Assembly (NCBI RefSeq): GCF_000559025.1
Contig: NZ_JAAN01000012.1
Span: 86,228 to 150,227 of the forward strand
Origin: Luteimonas huabeiensis HB2
GTDB taxonomy: Bacteria; Pseudomonadota; Gammaproteobacteria; Xanthomonadales; Xanthomonadaceae
DNA: 64,000 bases
Direction: 5' to 3'
Every line of letters begins with the position of its first letter. Within the stretch, counting starts at the first letter, position 1. Below, piece by piece: positions 56,515 to 64,000 of this stretch. A program made the translations under genes and the position numbers. The notes under the pieces were generated by a model, which worked only from the letters and a program-made list of their open reading frames with translations, was not told the origin of the DNA and did no database searches.

Positions 56515-59500
56515 ATGAATCGAGGTTTGCGCAAGGGCGTCCTGGGCCTGGCACTGGCGATGGCGATGGGAAGCGCCTACGCCCAGTCCACCACCGGCGG
56601 CATCGCCGGGACGGTGCCGCGGGGCGAAAGCGTCCTGATCGAGAACAACAGCGGTTTCCGGCGCGAGGTGCCGGTGGACGCCAACGGGCGCTACTCGCTC
56701 GGCAACCTGCCTCTGGGCCGCTATACGGTGACCGCGCTCGACGGCGACGCGGTGGTCGGCACCCGCGAGAACGTGGTGGTGACCGTCGGGCGGGTCGCCG
56801 ACGTGTCGTTCGGGCCGCACGCCGCCGGGGACGCGGTGTCGCTGGATGCGGTGGTGGTGACCGGCGCGCAGGTCGCGGCCATCGACACCAGCACGGTCGA
56901 CACCCGCACCGTGATCACCTCGCAGCAGCTCGAACGCTTGCCGCTGGGACGCACCGCGGAGGCCATCGCGCTGCTCGCGCCCGGCGTGGTCAACAACAGC
57001 GGCAGCTTCCAGGGCACCGGCGGCAACGGCGGTTCGCTGCCGAGCTTCGGGGGGTCGGCGGCCTCCGAAAACGCCTACTACCTCAACGGATTCAACACCA
57101 CCGATCCCTATCGCAACCTCGGCGGCCTGACCCTGCCCTACGGCGCCATCGACCAGCAGGAGATCTTCACCGGCGGCTATGGCGCGCAGTTCGGGCGCTC
57201 CAACGGCGGCGTCATCAACCAGATCGGCAAGCGCGGCAGCAACGACTGGCAGTTCGGCGCGGCGGTGGTGTACGAGCCGGACTGGATGCGCGCCAGCGAG
57301 ACCGATCTGCACTACACGGCGCCGGAGCTGATTCCCAGCCCGGTGGCCGGTTCGCTGTACCGTCCCAACAGCGAGAACGAGCGCGATGCGACCACCTACA
57401 GCGCCTACATCGGCGGGCCGCTGGTGCGGAACCGGTTGTTCATGTTCCTCGCCGCCGAGCAGGGCAGGAGCAGCGGGCGCCGGCTGAACTCGGTGGAGGA
57501 CGCAGCCGCGCCCTACGTCGACTACGACACCCGCAGCCCGCGCTGGTACGGCAAGCTGGACTGGTACGTGACCGACGACCATCTGATCGAACTGACCGGC
57601 GCGTCGGACAAGTACAAGTCCAGCGGCAGCATCCACGACTACGATTTCGCCAGCCGCGAAGTCGGCGGCTACCGCGGCGCCGACAACGACATCGAGACCG
57701 GGCACGAGCTGTGGAGCCTGAGATACACCGGCTATCTGACCGACAGCCTGACGCTGACCGCCCTGTACGGGACGCAGGAATCGCCGAACTACAACCAGAA
57801 CCCGGCCTACGACGACAGCCTGACTTACGTTTCCGGCCTGTCCAACCAGAATCCGGCGCTGACCGGCGGCAGCCCGCGCGGCAACGCGCAGACGATCGCC
57901 TCGCTGAGCGATCCCGGGCGCAAGTACGAGAAGGACAACCTGCGGCTCAATCTGAACTGGGCCGTCGGCGACCACAGCATCGACGTCGGGATCGACAACC
58001 TGGAACTGCGCGCCTACAACCAGGGCTCGCGCTCGTCCGGCCCAGGGTACAACTGGAACTACGGCTACACCTCCAACCCGGATCCGAACGCGCTGCTCAG
58101 CGGCGCCTCGCGCGAGGACGGCAGCAGCGGCGTGCCGAGCCCGGTCGGCTTCGCCTACGGCGAGGGCGGCCACTACGTCGTGCGCGTGGAGTCGCGTTCG
58201 CTCAGCTCCTACAAGGCAGAGCAGGAAGCCTGGTACATCGAGGACCGCTGGCAGGCGACCGACACGCTGCTGCTGAGCCTGGGCATCCGCAACGACAAGT
58301 TCACCAACTACAACGACCGCGGCCAGCCGGTCTACGACGTCGACAACCAGTGGTCGCCGCGCCTGGGCTTCTCCTGGGACGTGAACGGCGACGCCAGCTT
58401 CAAGGTGTTCGGCAACCTGGGCCGCTACTACCTGGGCCTGCCGCTGGCGCCGGGCGGGCTGTCCAACTCCAGCTACAACACCAGCACCTACTACACCTAC
58501 AGCGGGATCAACGACGACGGCACCCCGGTGCTCGCCGAACAGCTGGCGCCGCCGGTCTCGGCGAACGAGAACTTCGGCCATCCGCGCGACTACCGCACGA
58601 TCTCACCGACCGACATGGAAGGCGAGCACCAGGACGAGCTCATCCTCGGCTTCAACAAGCTGCTGGGCGACTGGGTGTTCGGCCTGCGCGGCGTGCACCG
58701 CGAGCTGAAGGCCGCCATCGACGACACCAAGGCCAACATTCCCGCGATCCAGGAAGCCGCGCGGGCCGCCGGCTTCACCATCAGCCCGCAGAGCTCGGCC
58801 AGCCTGCTGTTCAACGCCGGAAAGACCAACACCTTCCGCCTGCTCGGCACCGACGGCCAGATCCATGAGCTCACGCTGACCAACGAGCAGATGGGCTTCC
58901 CGGAGCTCAAGCGCAAGTACTCGGCGCTGGAGTTCACCCTGGAACGCCCCTTCGACGGCACCTGGTTCGCCAATCTGAACTACGTCTGGTCGCACAGCCG
59001 CGGCACCACCGAAGGCCAGATGCGCTCGGACCTGTACCGCGGCAACGGCGAGACGGTCGGCATCAACCAGGGTCAGAACTACACCGCGACCACCCAGACC
59101 TGGGACCATCCTTCGTTGATGGAGTTCTACAACGGCGACCAGTCCAACGATCACCGCCACACCTTCAAGGCCTACGGCTACTACCAGTTGACCCCGGAGT
59201 GGGGCGTGTCCGGCAACTTCAGCCTGGTTTCGGGCGCGCCGAAGCAGGTGCTGGGCTACTACTGCGGCGACAACTATCCGCTGGCCGGCTCCACCTACAT
59301 CCACAATCCCGGCCAGAACCCCGATCCGGTGGGCTACGGCGGCTCCTATCACTGCTACAAGGGCGAGCCGGCCTGGCCGGGCAGTCATGGTCGCCTGCCG
59401 TGGGTGCGCCAGCTCGATATCGGCGTGACCTGGAGGCCGAGGTTCGCCGACGGGAAACTGTCGGTCATGTTGAACGTGTTCAACGTCACCAACGAGCAGT

Positions 59501-59622
59501 CGGCGACCTACCTGTTCGCGCGTTCCGAGCAGTCGCCGGGCTCGGATCATCCGCTGTGGAGCGCGCCGATGTTCTACCAGACGCCGCGATACGGCCGGCT
59601 GACGGTCTCCTACGACTGGTGA
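56515..59622 (+). CDS. TonB-dependent receptor with carboxypeptidase-regulatory-like domain (Oar-like)
   Basis: A 1035-residue receptor. After a signal peptide (to about residue 24, SAYAQ) comes a short carboxypeptidase-regulatory-like beta domain (about 25-105, with [19 protein letters not shown]). The plug (about 115-230) has [27 protein letters not shown] and [21 protein letters not shown] long barrel ends in the aromatic YDW. GGGGAAGAG precedes the ATG. The dipeptidase lipoprotein just downstream suggests import and breakdown of peptides. The 264 bases between it and the divergent hemL show no clear operator. Confidence 0.93.
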   Translation: MNRGLRKGVLGLALAMAMGSAYAQSTTGGIAGTVPRGESVLIENNSGFRREVPVDANGRYSLGNLPLGRYTVTALDGDAVVGTRENVVVTVGRVADVSFGPHAAGDAVSLDAVVVTGAQVAAIDTSTVDTRTVITSQQLERLPLGRTAEAIALLAPGVVNNSGSFQGTGGNGGSLPSFGGSAASENAYYLNGFNTTDPYRNLGGLTLPYGAIDQQEIFTGGYGAQFGRSNGGVINQIGKRGSNDWQFGAAVVYEPDWMRASETDLHYTAPELIPSPVAGSLYRPNSENERDATTYSAYIGGPLVRNRLFMFLAAEQGRSSGRRLNSVEDAAAPYVDYDTRSPRWYGKLDWYVTDDHLIELTGASDKYKSSGSIHDYDFASREVGGYRGADNDIETGHELWSLRYTGYLTDSLTLTALYGTQESPNYNQNPAYDDSLTYVSGLSNQNPALTGGSPRGNAQTIASLSDPGRKYEKDNLRLNLNWAVGDHSIDVGIDNLELRAYNQGSRSSGPGYNWNYGYTSNPDPNALLSGASREDGSSGVPSPVGFAYGEGGHYVVRVESRSLSSYKAEQEAWYIEDRWQATDTLLLSLGIRNDKFTNYNDRGQPVYDVDNQWSPRLGFSWDVNGDASFKVFGNLGRYYLGLPLAPGGLSNSSYNTSTYYTYSGINDDGTPVLAEQLAPPVSANENFGHPRDYRTISPTDMEGEHQDELILGFNKLLGDWVFGLRGVHRELKAAIDDTKANIPAIQEAARAAGFTISPQSSASLLFNAGKTNTFRLLGTDGQIHELTLTNEQMGFPELKRKYSALEFTLERPFDGTWFANLNYVWSHSRGTTEGQMRSDLYRGNGETVGINQGQNYTATTQTWDHPSLMEFYNGDQSNDHRHTFKAYGYYQLTPEWGVSGNFSLVSGAPKQVLGYYCGDNYPLAGSTYIHNPGQNPDPVGYGGSYHCYKGEPAWPGSHGRLPWVRQLDIGVTWRPRFADGKLSVMLNVFNVTNEQSATYLFARSEQSPGSDHPLWSAPMFYQTPRYGRLTVSYDW

Positions 59623-59721
59623 TCGTTCTCGCGCCGGCGGGCGATACGTGCGCCGGCGCGACAGGGTAACGTGGACAACCGGGCTGCGCGGCAGCCCATC
59701 GAATCGAGGAATCCCGAAATC

Positions 59722-61032
59722 ATGAAGCATGCATTGCTGGCCGCGGTGTCGATCCTGCTGGTGGCGGCCTGTGGGAATCCCGCTGTCGAGAGCCAGGCGG
59801 TCGCCGCCGGCGAGGATGCGCTCGGCAACGCCGCGCCCGGCGCGGCGCTGGACATCTCCGACGAGGCGCGGCGGATCCATGCCGAGGCGATCAACCTCGA
59901 CACCCACCTGGATACCCCGGCCTTCTTCGGTCGGCCCGGTTTCGACATCAACGACCGCCACAGCTACGCCGACGAACGCGTCCAGGTGGACTATCCGCGC
60001 ATGGTCGAAGGCGGGCTGGACGGCGGCTTCTGGGTGGTCTACACCGGCCAGGGGCCGCTGGACGAGATGGGCAAGATCAAGGCCCGCGACTTCGGCCTGA
60101 CGCGGCTCGGCGAGATCCGCGAGATGGTCGCGGCCAATCTGGACAAGTTCGAGCTGGCGACGGTCGCCGAGGACGCGGCGCGGATCAAGGCCGACGGCAA
60201 GCGCTCGGTCTACATCAGCATGGAGAACGCCTATCCCTTGTCGCACGACCCCAGCCTGCTCCGCTACTACTACCAGGCCGGGCTGCGCATGCTGTCGCTG
60301 GTGCACGGCAGCCACAACGATTTCGCCGACTCCTCGGGGATCGCCGCCGACGCGGTCGGCGAGCATGGCGGCCTGACCGACAAGGGCCGGCAGTTGATCG
60401 CCGAGGCCAACAGGCTCGGCGTCATCATCGACCACTCGCACGCCTCCAACGAAGTCTTCGACCAGATGATCGAGCTTTCCACGGCGCCGATCATCCTCTC
60501 CCACAGCGGCGCGGCCGATGTCTACCCGCATCCGCGCAACATCGACGACGCGCGGCTGAAGGTGCTGGCCGAGCACGGCGGCGTGATCGCGGTGAACTCC
60601 CTGGGCGGCTACCTGATCGACACCGGGGCAACGCCCGAGTACCGGGCCGAGGTCGGGGAGGTGTATCGGACGCTGGGCGGGCGCGCCAACCTCAGCGACG
60701 AGGAGCGCCGGCAGGCGTTCGCGCGGATCGCCGAAATCGGCGAGAAGCACGGCATCAAGAAGGCCACCTTCGACGACTACATGCGCCACGTGCTGCACAT
60801 CATCGAGGTCGCCGGCTGGCGGCACGTCGGGCTCGGCGCCGACTGGGACGGCGGCGGCGGCGTGGAGGGCTACGAGGACATCGCCGCCTTGCCGAAGGTC
60901 ACCCAGGCCCTGCTGGACGCGGGTTACGACGAGGAGCAGATCAAGGCCATCCTCGGCGGCAACGTCATCCGCCTGATCGGCGAGGTGCAGGCGCTGGCCG
61001 ATCCCGAAGCCGTCCAGGCGGCGCTGGAGTAG
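59722..61032 (+). CDS. Membrane dipeptidase (peptidase M19), lipoprotein
   Basis: A 436-residue zinc dipeptidase. The leader ends in the lipobox LLVAAC, so the enzyme should be lipid-anchored facing the periplasm or outside. Metal-site motifs of the family are visible: NLDTHLDTP, the bridging Glu in ISMENAYPL, IIDHSHASNE and ILSHSGA. It cleaves dipeptides, perhaps including some with D-residues. The ATG at 59722 was preferred to an upstream frame start because it begins the lipoprotein signal. It is 99 bases after the receptor on the same strand. Confidence 0.93.
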   Translation: MKHALLAAVSILLVAACGNPAVESQAVAAGEDALGNAAPGAALDISDEARRIHAEAINLDTHLDTPAFFGRPGFDINDRHSYADERVQVDYPRMVEGGLDGGFWVVYTGQGPLDEMGKIKARDFGLTRLGEIREMVAANLDKFELATVAEDAARIKADGKRSVYISMENAYPLSHDPSLLRYYYQAGLRMLSLVHGSHNDFADSSGIAADAVGEHGGLTDKGRQLIAEANRLGVIIDHSHASNEVFDQMIELSTAPIILSHSGAADVYPHPRNIDDARLKVLAEHGGVIAVNSLGGYLIDTGATPEYRAEVGEVYRTLGGRANLSDEERRQAFARIAEIGEKHGIKKATFDDYMRHVLHIIEVAGWRHVGLGADWDGGGGVEGYEDIAALPKVTQALLDAGYDEEQIKAILGGNVIRLIGEVQALADPEAVQAALE

Positions 61033-61036
61033 CCGC

Positions 61037-61357
61037 ATGCGCCCGCTGCGCGCCGCGCTGGCGATGTGGTGCCTGGCCGGGGCGGCGTTCGCGCAGTCCG
61101 CCGCCGTTCCCGAGCTGGAAACCCATGCCGAGCGCAGCGGCTTCGCCGAGACCGGGCGCTATGAAGAGGTGGAGCGGCTGTGCGCTGCGTTCGCGGCCGG
61201 GCATCCGCAGGCGGTGCGCTGCGAAAGCGAGCCGCTGGATGCGGGCGATCCCAGGCTGGCGGTCGCCTGGCCGCAGGCGTGGGGTCCGCTGCGCATTCCC
61301 GCAGCCGGTGGCTCCTCTCGTCGCTCCCGGCCTCAATCGCCGAAGCAGCGCGCATAG
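61037..61357 (+). pseudogene. Truncated M14-type carboxypeptidase remnant
   Basis: A 106-residue open frame starting four bases after the dipeptidase stop. It has a signal peptide (ending AAFAQS) and then the usual opening of exported M14 zinc carboxypeptidases (ERSGFAETGRYEEVERLCAAF). After about residue 64 the resemblance fades into a Pro/Arg-rich tail, and no metal-binding His-x-x-Glu follows. I take it as the stump of a lost peptidase gene. It overlaps the convergent thiE by 25 bases. The name rests on memory of the family start, so it is moderately sure. Confidence 0.55.
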
Positions 61358-61986
61358 GCCCGCGCCGCCGCGACCGGATCGGCGGCGTCGAACACGCCGC
61401 CGATCACCGCGACCAGGTCCGCGCCGGCATCGATGGCGATGCGCGCGTTGTCCGGGGTGATCCCGCCGATCGCCACCCGCGGCACCCCGAGGCGGGCGGC
61501 CTCGCGCAGCAGTTCCGGCGTCGCCCGGCGCGCGCCCGGCTTGGTCTGCGAGGGGAACAGGGCGCCGAACGCGACGTAGCTCGCGCCGGCGGCGACGGCC
61601 GCCTCGGCGCGTTCGAGGCGGTCGTAGCACGATGCGCCGAGGATCGCGGACGCGCCCAGCGCCGCGCGCGCCTCGCGCAGGTCGCCGTCGTCCTCACCCA
61701 GGTGGGCGCCGTCCGCGCCGCAATCGGCCGCCAGCCGCCAGTCGTCGTTGACCAGCAGCGGGATGCCGTGCGCGCGGCACAGCGGCAGCAGCATCCGCAC
61801 CTGTTGCGACTGCAGGCCGCGGTCGGCGCGCTTGTTGCGGTACTGCAGCAGCGCTGCATGCGGAACGACCGCCCGCACCCGCGCCAGCATGCGCGCGCTG
61901 TCCGGCTCGTCCGGGGTCAGCAGGTACAGGCCGCGGCGCAGGCGCGGGGCCGGCGCCGGGCCGGGGCGGCGTGCATGTTCGCTCAT
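61333..61986 (-). CDS. thiE: Thiamine phosphate synthase
   Basis: A 217-residue TIM-barrel enzyme that joins the pyrimidine and thiazole halves of thiamine. It has LLQYRNKRAD near the pyrophosphate site, LLVNDDWRLAADCGADGAHLGEDD, then YVAFGALFPSQTKPGA and IGGITPDNARIAIDAGADLVAVIGG. All are standard. It is followed by no other thi gene, and its end overlaps the M14 remnant. Confidence 0.95.
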   Translation of the reverse strand: MSEHARRPGPAPAPRLRRGLYLLTPDEPDSARMLARVRAVVPHAALLQYRNKRADRGLQSQQVRMLLPLCRAHGIPLLVNDDWRLAADCGADGAHLGEDDGDLREARAALGASAILGASCYDRLERAEAAVAAGASYVAFGALFPSQTKPGARRATPELLREAARLGVPRVAIGGITPDNARIAIDAGADLVAVIGGVFDAADPVAAARAYARCFGD

Positions 61987-62066
61987 CCGGGTGGTTCCTT
62001 GGGCAAAGGTGATGATGTGACAATGCGGACCCTCGTCACCGCGTCCGGCCGCAGCCGCATTATCCG

Positions 62067-62252
62067 ATGACCGAATCCACTTCCGCCTACCGCACCTGGA
62101 TGTGCGTGGTCTGCGGCTTCATCTACGACGAGGCGCAGGGCCTGCCCGAGGAGGGCATCGCGCCCGGTACGCGCTGGGAGGACGTGCCCGAGGACTGGAC
62201 CTGCCCCGACTGCGGGGTGACCAAGGACGACTTCGAGATGATGCCGCTGTGA
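62067..62252 (+). CDS. Rubredoxin
   Basis: A 61-residue rubredoxin, a one-iron electron carrier. The four iron ligands are Cys13 and Cys16 (CVVCG) and Cys46 and Cys49 (CPDCG). The [17 protein letters not shown] ending is diagnostic. It is divergent from thiE, as is common in Xanthomonadaceae. Its partners (for example an alkane hydroxylase or a reductase) are not in the window. Confidence 0.97.
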   Translation: MTESTSAYRTWMCVVCGFIYDEAQGLPEEGIAPGTRWEDVPEDWTCPDCGVTKDDFEMMPL

Positions 62253-62271
62253 ATGCTCGTGCGGATGCGGC

Positions 62272-63117
62272 TCAGTGCAGGCGGCCGGCGCCCGCGCTGG
62301 CGACCACCAGCGCCTCGCGGACGCGGTGGGCATCGTCGGCGTCGGGCTGCATCAGCAGGTAGCGGCCCAGGTCCCGGCGCGCGCCGGGCAGATGCCCCAG
62401 CTGGAGATAGCACAGGCCGCGGTCGCGCAGCGCCTCGACGCGGTCGGGCGCCAGGCGCAGGATGCGGTCGGCACAGCGCAATGCGCGCTCCCAGTCCTCG
62501 GCCTCCGCGTACAGCCCGTGCAGGTTGCGCAGCATCCGCACCAGGATCGCGCGATGCGAGGCGGGGTGCAGGATCTGCTGCAGCACCTGGTCGTCCATCG
62601 GGCTGCCGTCCAGGTGCGGGACCGCGCGTTCGCGCAGCTCGTCCACGTCCAGCGGGCGCCCGCGGTTGAACGGGTCCATCACCAGCACGCCGCCCTCGAC
62701 GGGCAGGCGCACCAGGAAATGGCCGGGGAAGGACACCCCGTCCAGCGGCACGTCCAGCCGCCGCGAGACCTCCATCTGCACCAGCGCCAGCGAGATCGGG
62801 ATGCCCAGCCGGCGCTCGCAGACCTCGTTGAGGTAGCTGTTGCGCGGGTCGTAGTACGCCTCGTGGTTGCCGGCGTAGCCCTGTTCCTCGAACAGGTAGC
62901 GGTTGATTTCCAGCATCTTCATCGGCGCGTACGCCGCGGCGTCCACGCGCGGGCGCAGCGCGCGCACGTGCGCGTCGACCAGCGCGTCGTAGACCGCGGG
63001 GTCGAGATCGGGATACTCGTCGCGCGCGATCAGCAGCGCCGTGGCGAACAGCGGGATCGCGGCATCGTCCAGCGTGGCCAGGCCGTTCCAGGCAGGCAGG
63101 GTCATCCGCTCGCGCAT
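62272..63117 (-). CDS. SirB1-family protein (transglutaminase-like with TPR)
   Basis: A 281-residue protein of the SirB1 type. The N-terminal two thirds are a transglutaminase-like domain (LEINRYLFEEQGYAGN, YYDPRNSYLNEVCERRLGI, VSFPGHFLVRL). The last 90 residues form a TPR-like helical hairpin repeat (DWERALRCADRILRLAPDRV). The function is unknown in bacteria beyond an old link with Salmonella invasion genes. Its end is 19 bases from the convergent rubredoxin gene. Confidence 0.9.
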   Translation of the reverse strand: MRERMTLPAWNGLATLDDAAIPLFATALLIARDEYPDLDPAVYDALVDAHVRALRPRVDAAAYAPMKMLEINRYLFEEQGYAGNHEAYYDPRNSYLNEVCERRLGIPISLALVQMEVSRRLDVPLDGVSFPGHFLVRLPVEGGVLVMDPFNRGRPLDVDELRERAVPHLDGSPMDDQVLQQILHPASHRAILVRMLRNLHGLYAEAEDWERALRCADRILRLAPDRVEALRDRGLCYLQLGHLPGARRDLGRYLLMQPDADDAHRVREALVVASAGAGRLH

Positions 63118-63172
63118 GGGCGCAGACTGCCGCGCGCACGCCGATGGCGCAAGGCGCTGGCGCGGGCGGTGT

Positions 63173-63631
63173 TCAGCGCGGCAGGCCCACGCTCGGCGAC
63201 ACCCTCAGCACCGCGCCGTCCCGCAGCCCCAGGCGCGCCGCTTCGCCGGCGTTGAGCTCCAGCACGTAGCGCGCAGGCGCCGAGCTCGGGTAGGTGGGGC
63301 AGCGGTTGCCGGCCGAGCACGGCGGCACGTCGCGCTGCTGCGAGACCAGCCGCAGCCCTTCGTCGAAATAGAGGATGTCGAGCGCGATGCGGGTGTTCTT
63401 CATCCAGTAGGCGAGCGGGGTCTGCGCGTCGTGGATGAACAGCATGCCGTGATCGCGCGGCATGGAATCGCGGAACATCAGCCCGCGCGCGCGCTCGGCA
63501 TCGTTGGTGGCCAGTTCCACGGTGTAGCGCTCGCCGGCGAGTTCCACCCAGTGCGGGCCCGCATTGGCGCAGGACGACAGCAGGACGGTCAGGGTCAGCA
63601 ACGCGGAGCGGAGGAACGTGCGCAGGGTCAT
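63173..63631 (-). CDS. DUF192 domain lipoprotein
   Basis: A 152-residue DUF192 protein. The lipobox LLSSC shows lipid anchoring. The mature domain has ATNDAERARGLMFRDSMPRD, GMLFIHD, the conserved PLAYWMKNTRIALDILYF and an end with VLELNAGEAARLGL. The family is of unknown function. The ATG at 63631 was chosen because it begins the signal peptide; an upstream ATG would give a non-signal extension. Confidence 0.9.
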   Translation of the reverse strand: MTLRTFLRSALLTLTVLLSSCANAGPHWVELAGERYTVELATNDAERARGLMFRDSMPRDHGMLFIHDAQTPLAYWMKNTRIALDILYFDEGLRLVSQQRDVPPCSAGNRCPTYPSSAPARYVLELNAGEAARLGLRDGAVLRVSPSVGLPR

Positions 63632-63728
63632 GAGGGCGGCGGCGATTGCGAGGTTGCCGGCAACATCGGGCACGCGGGCGCCGATCGTCAAGCCGGCCGC
63701 GCCCCCGCACGATCTTCGTCACAGGGTC

Positions 63729-63756
63729 TTGACGCTGCCACGGCGGGCGCTAGAAT
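63729..63756 (+). promoter_or_regulatory. rRNA operon promoter, upstream copy
   Basis: TTGACG (63729-63734) and TAGAAT (63751-63756) are separated by 16 bases, followed by a GC-rich discriminator. It is the first of two similar promoters about 99 bases apart upstream of a boxA, the usual layout of an rRNA operon. Confidence 0.75.
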
Positions 63757-63827
63757 GCGCGGCTCGCCACCGCGGCGGCCGATCTGAACGGCGCGCGAGG
63801 CGGCTGAAGCGGCCCTCGACAGAGGTG

Positions 63828-63855
63828 TTGACGGAAGCGAAAACCGCGCTATGAT
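63828..63855 (+). promoter_or_regulatory. rRNA operon promoter, downstream copy
   Basis: TTGACG (63828-63833) and TATGAT (63850-63855) with a 16-base spacer. The GC-rich discriminator after the -10 fits stringent control by ppGpp. The promoter lies about 60 bases before the boxA. Confidence 0.8.
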
Positions 63856-63916
63856 GTGCGGCTCCCGGGGCGAAACGCACGGGGTTGAGGGAAGTCGGCG
63901 CTGAGGCCGGTTCCTG

Positions 63917-63928
63917 TGATCTTTGACA
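63917..63928 (+). promoter_or_regulatory. boxA antitermination site in rRNA leader
   Basis: TGATCTTTGACA matches 10 of 12 bases of the E. coli rrn boxA consensus (TGCTCTTTAACA). It binds NusB/NusE to keep RNA polymerase from stopping in rRNA. From here to 64000 is leader sequence; the 16S gene should begin beyond the window. Confidence 0.85.
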
Positions 63929-64000
63929 GTGTACGCAGGAGACTTGTGCGGACGTCTGGCGGGGGTGAAGACCTCCAAGACAGCAGACGTTCGAAAGAGC

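Larger units (their letters stand above)
63632..64000 (+). other. rRNA operon promoter and leader region
   Basis: This gene-free end of the window holds the two rrn promoters and the boxA. I see no part of the 16S gene itself, so the mature rRNA starts past the right edge. Confidence 0.75.

Overview
The window looks like chromosome of a high-GC gammaproteobacterium of the Lysobacteraceae (Xanthomonadaceae), most like Lysobacter or Luteimonas. The evidence is the very high GC content (about 70% or more by eye), the yebC-ruvC-ruvA-kup gene order, a pyrophosphate-type phosphofructokinase, several large TonB-dependent receptors, a LysR/class A beta-lactamase pair and GC-rich intergenic repeats. 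I could run no database search, so family names rest on motifs and remembered family features.

Layout. 1-9.1 kb is an iron and outer-membrane uptake region. It holds a Fur-box-preceded fecI/fecR pair (fecR cut by the window edge), two TonB-dependent receptors (one with an STN domain and an in-frame ochre stop near its end), a DUF3574 lipoprotein and an NCS2-like permease. 9.4-10.5 kb carries glyoxalase I and a DUF4166 protein. 10.7-13.3 kb is a lower-GC accessory cassette: a radical SAM enzyme, an overlapping Tat-exported protein of unknown family and a bacterial PH-like protein. It is the best candidate for an undescribed system. clpB follows with a heat-shock-type promoter, then an atypical secreted amidase, also of lower GC.

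18-32 kb has an MFS transporter, a TIGR01777 epimerase, a sirtuin next to a Kef-type antiporter, a third receptor, an ABC-F ATPase and an ECF sigma factor-Ser/Thr kinase-lipoprotein unit. 31.8-40.1 kb has the LysR/beta-lactamase pair, a SIMPL protein, FmdB-like zinc ribbon, aspS, a GNAT protein, a secreted alpha/beta hydrolase with a divergent AraC regulator, and a second hydrolase.

40.2-48.3 kb is core metabolism and DNA repair: yebC-ruvC-ruvA-kup (ruvB is not here), PPi-dependent phosphofructokinase, adk, mpl and a Lon-substrate-binding-domain protein. A 29-bp tandem repeat cluster follows. 48.6-56.3 kb has a DedA-PAP2-LssY fusion, a small kinase-like protein, an SDR enzyme, a Cys/Met PLP enzyme, an acetylornithine-type aminotransferase and hemL. 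56.5-61.4 kb is a probable peptide-use module: an Oar-like receptor, an M19 dipeptidase lipoprotein and the stump of an M14 carboxypeptidase. The window ends with thiE, rubredoxin, a SirB1-family protein, a DUF192 lipoprotein and the leader of an rRNA operon with two tandem promoters and a boxA. The 16S gene should start just past the right edge.
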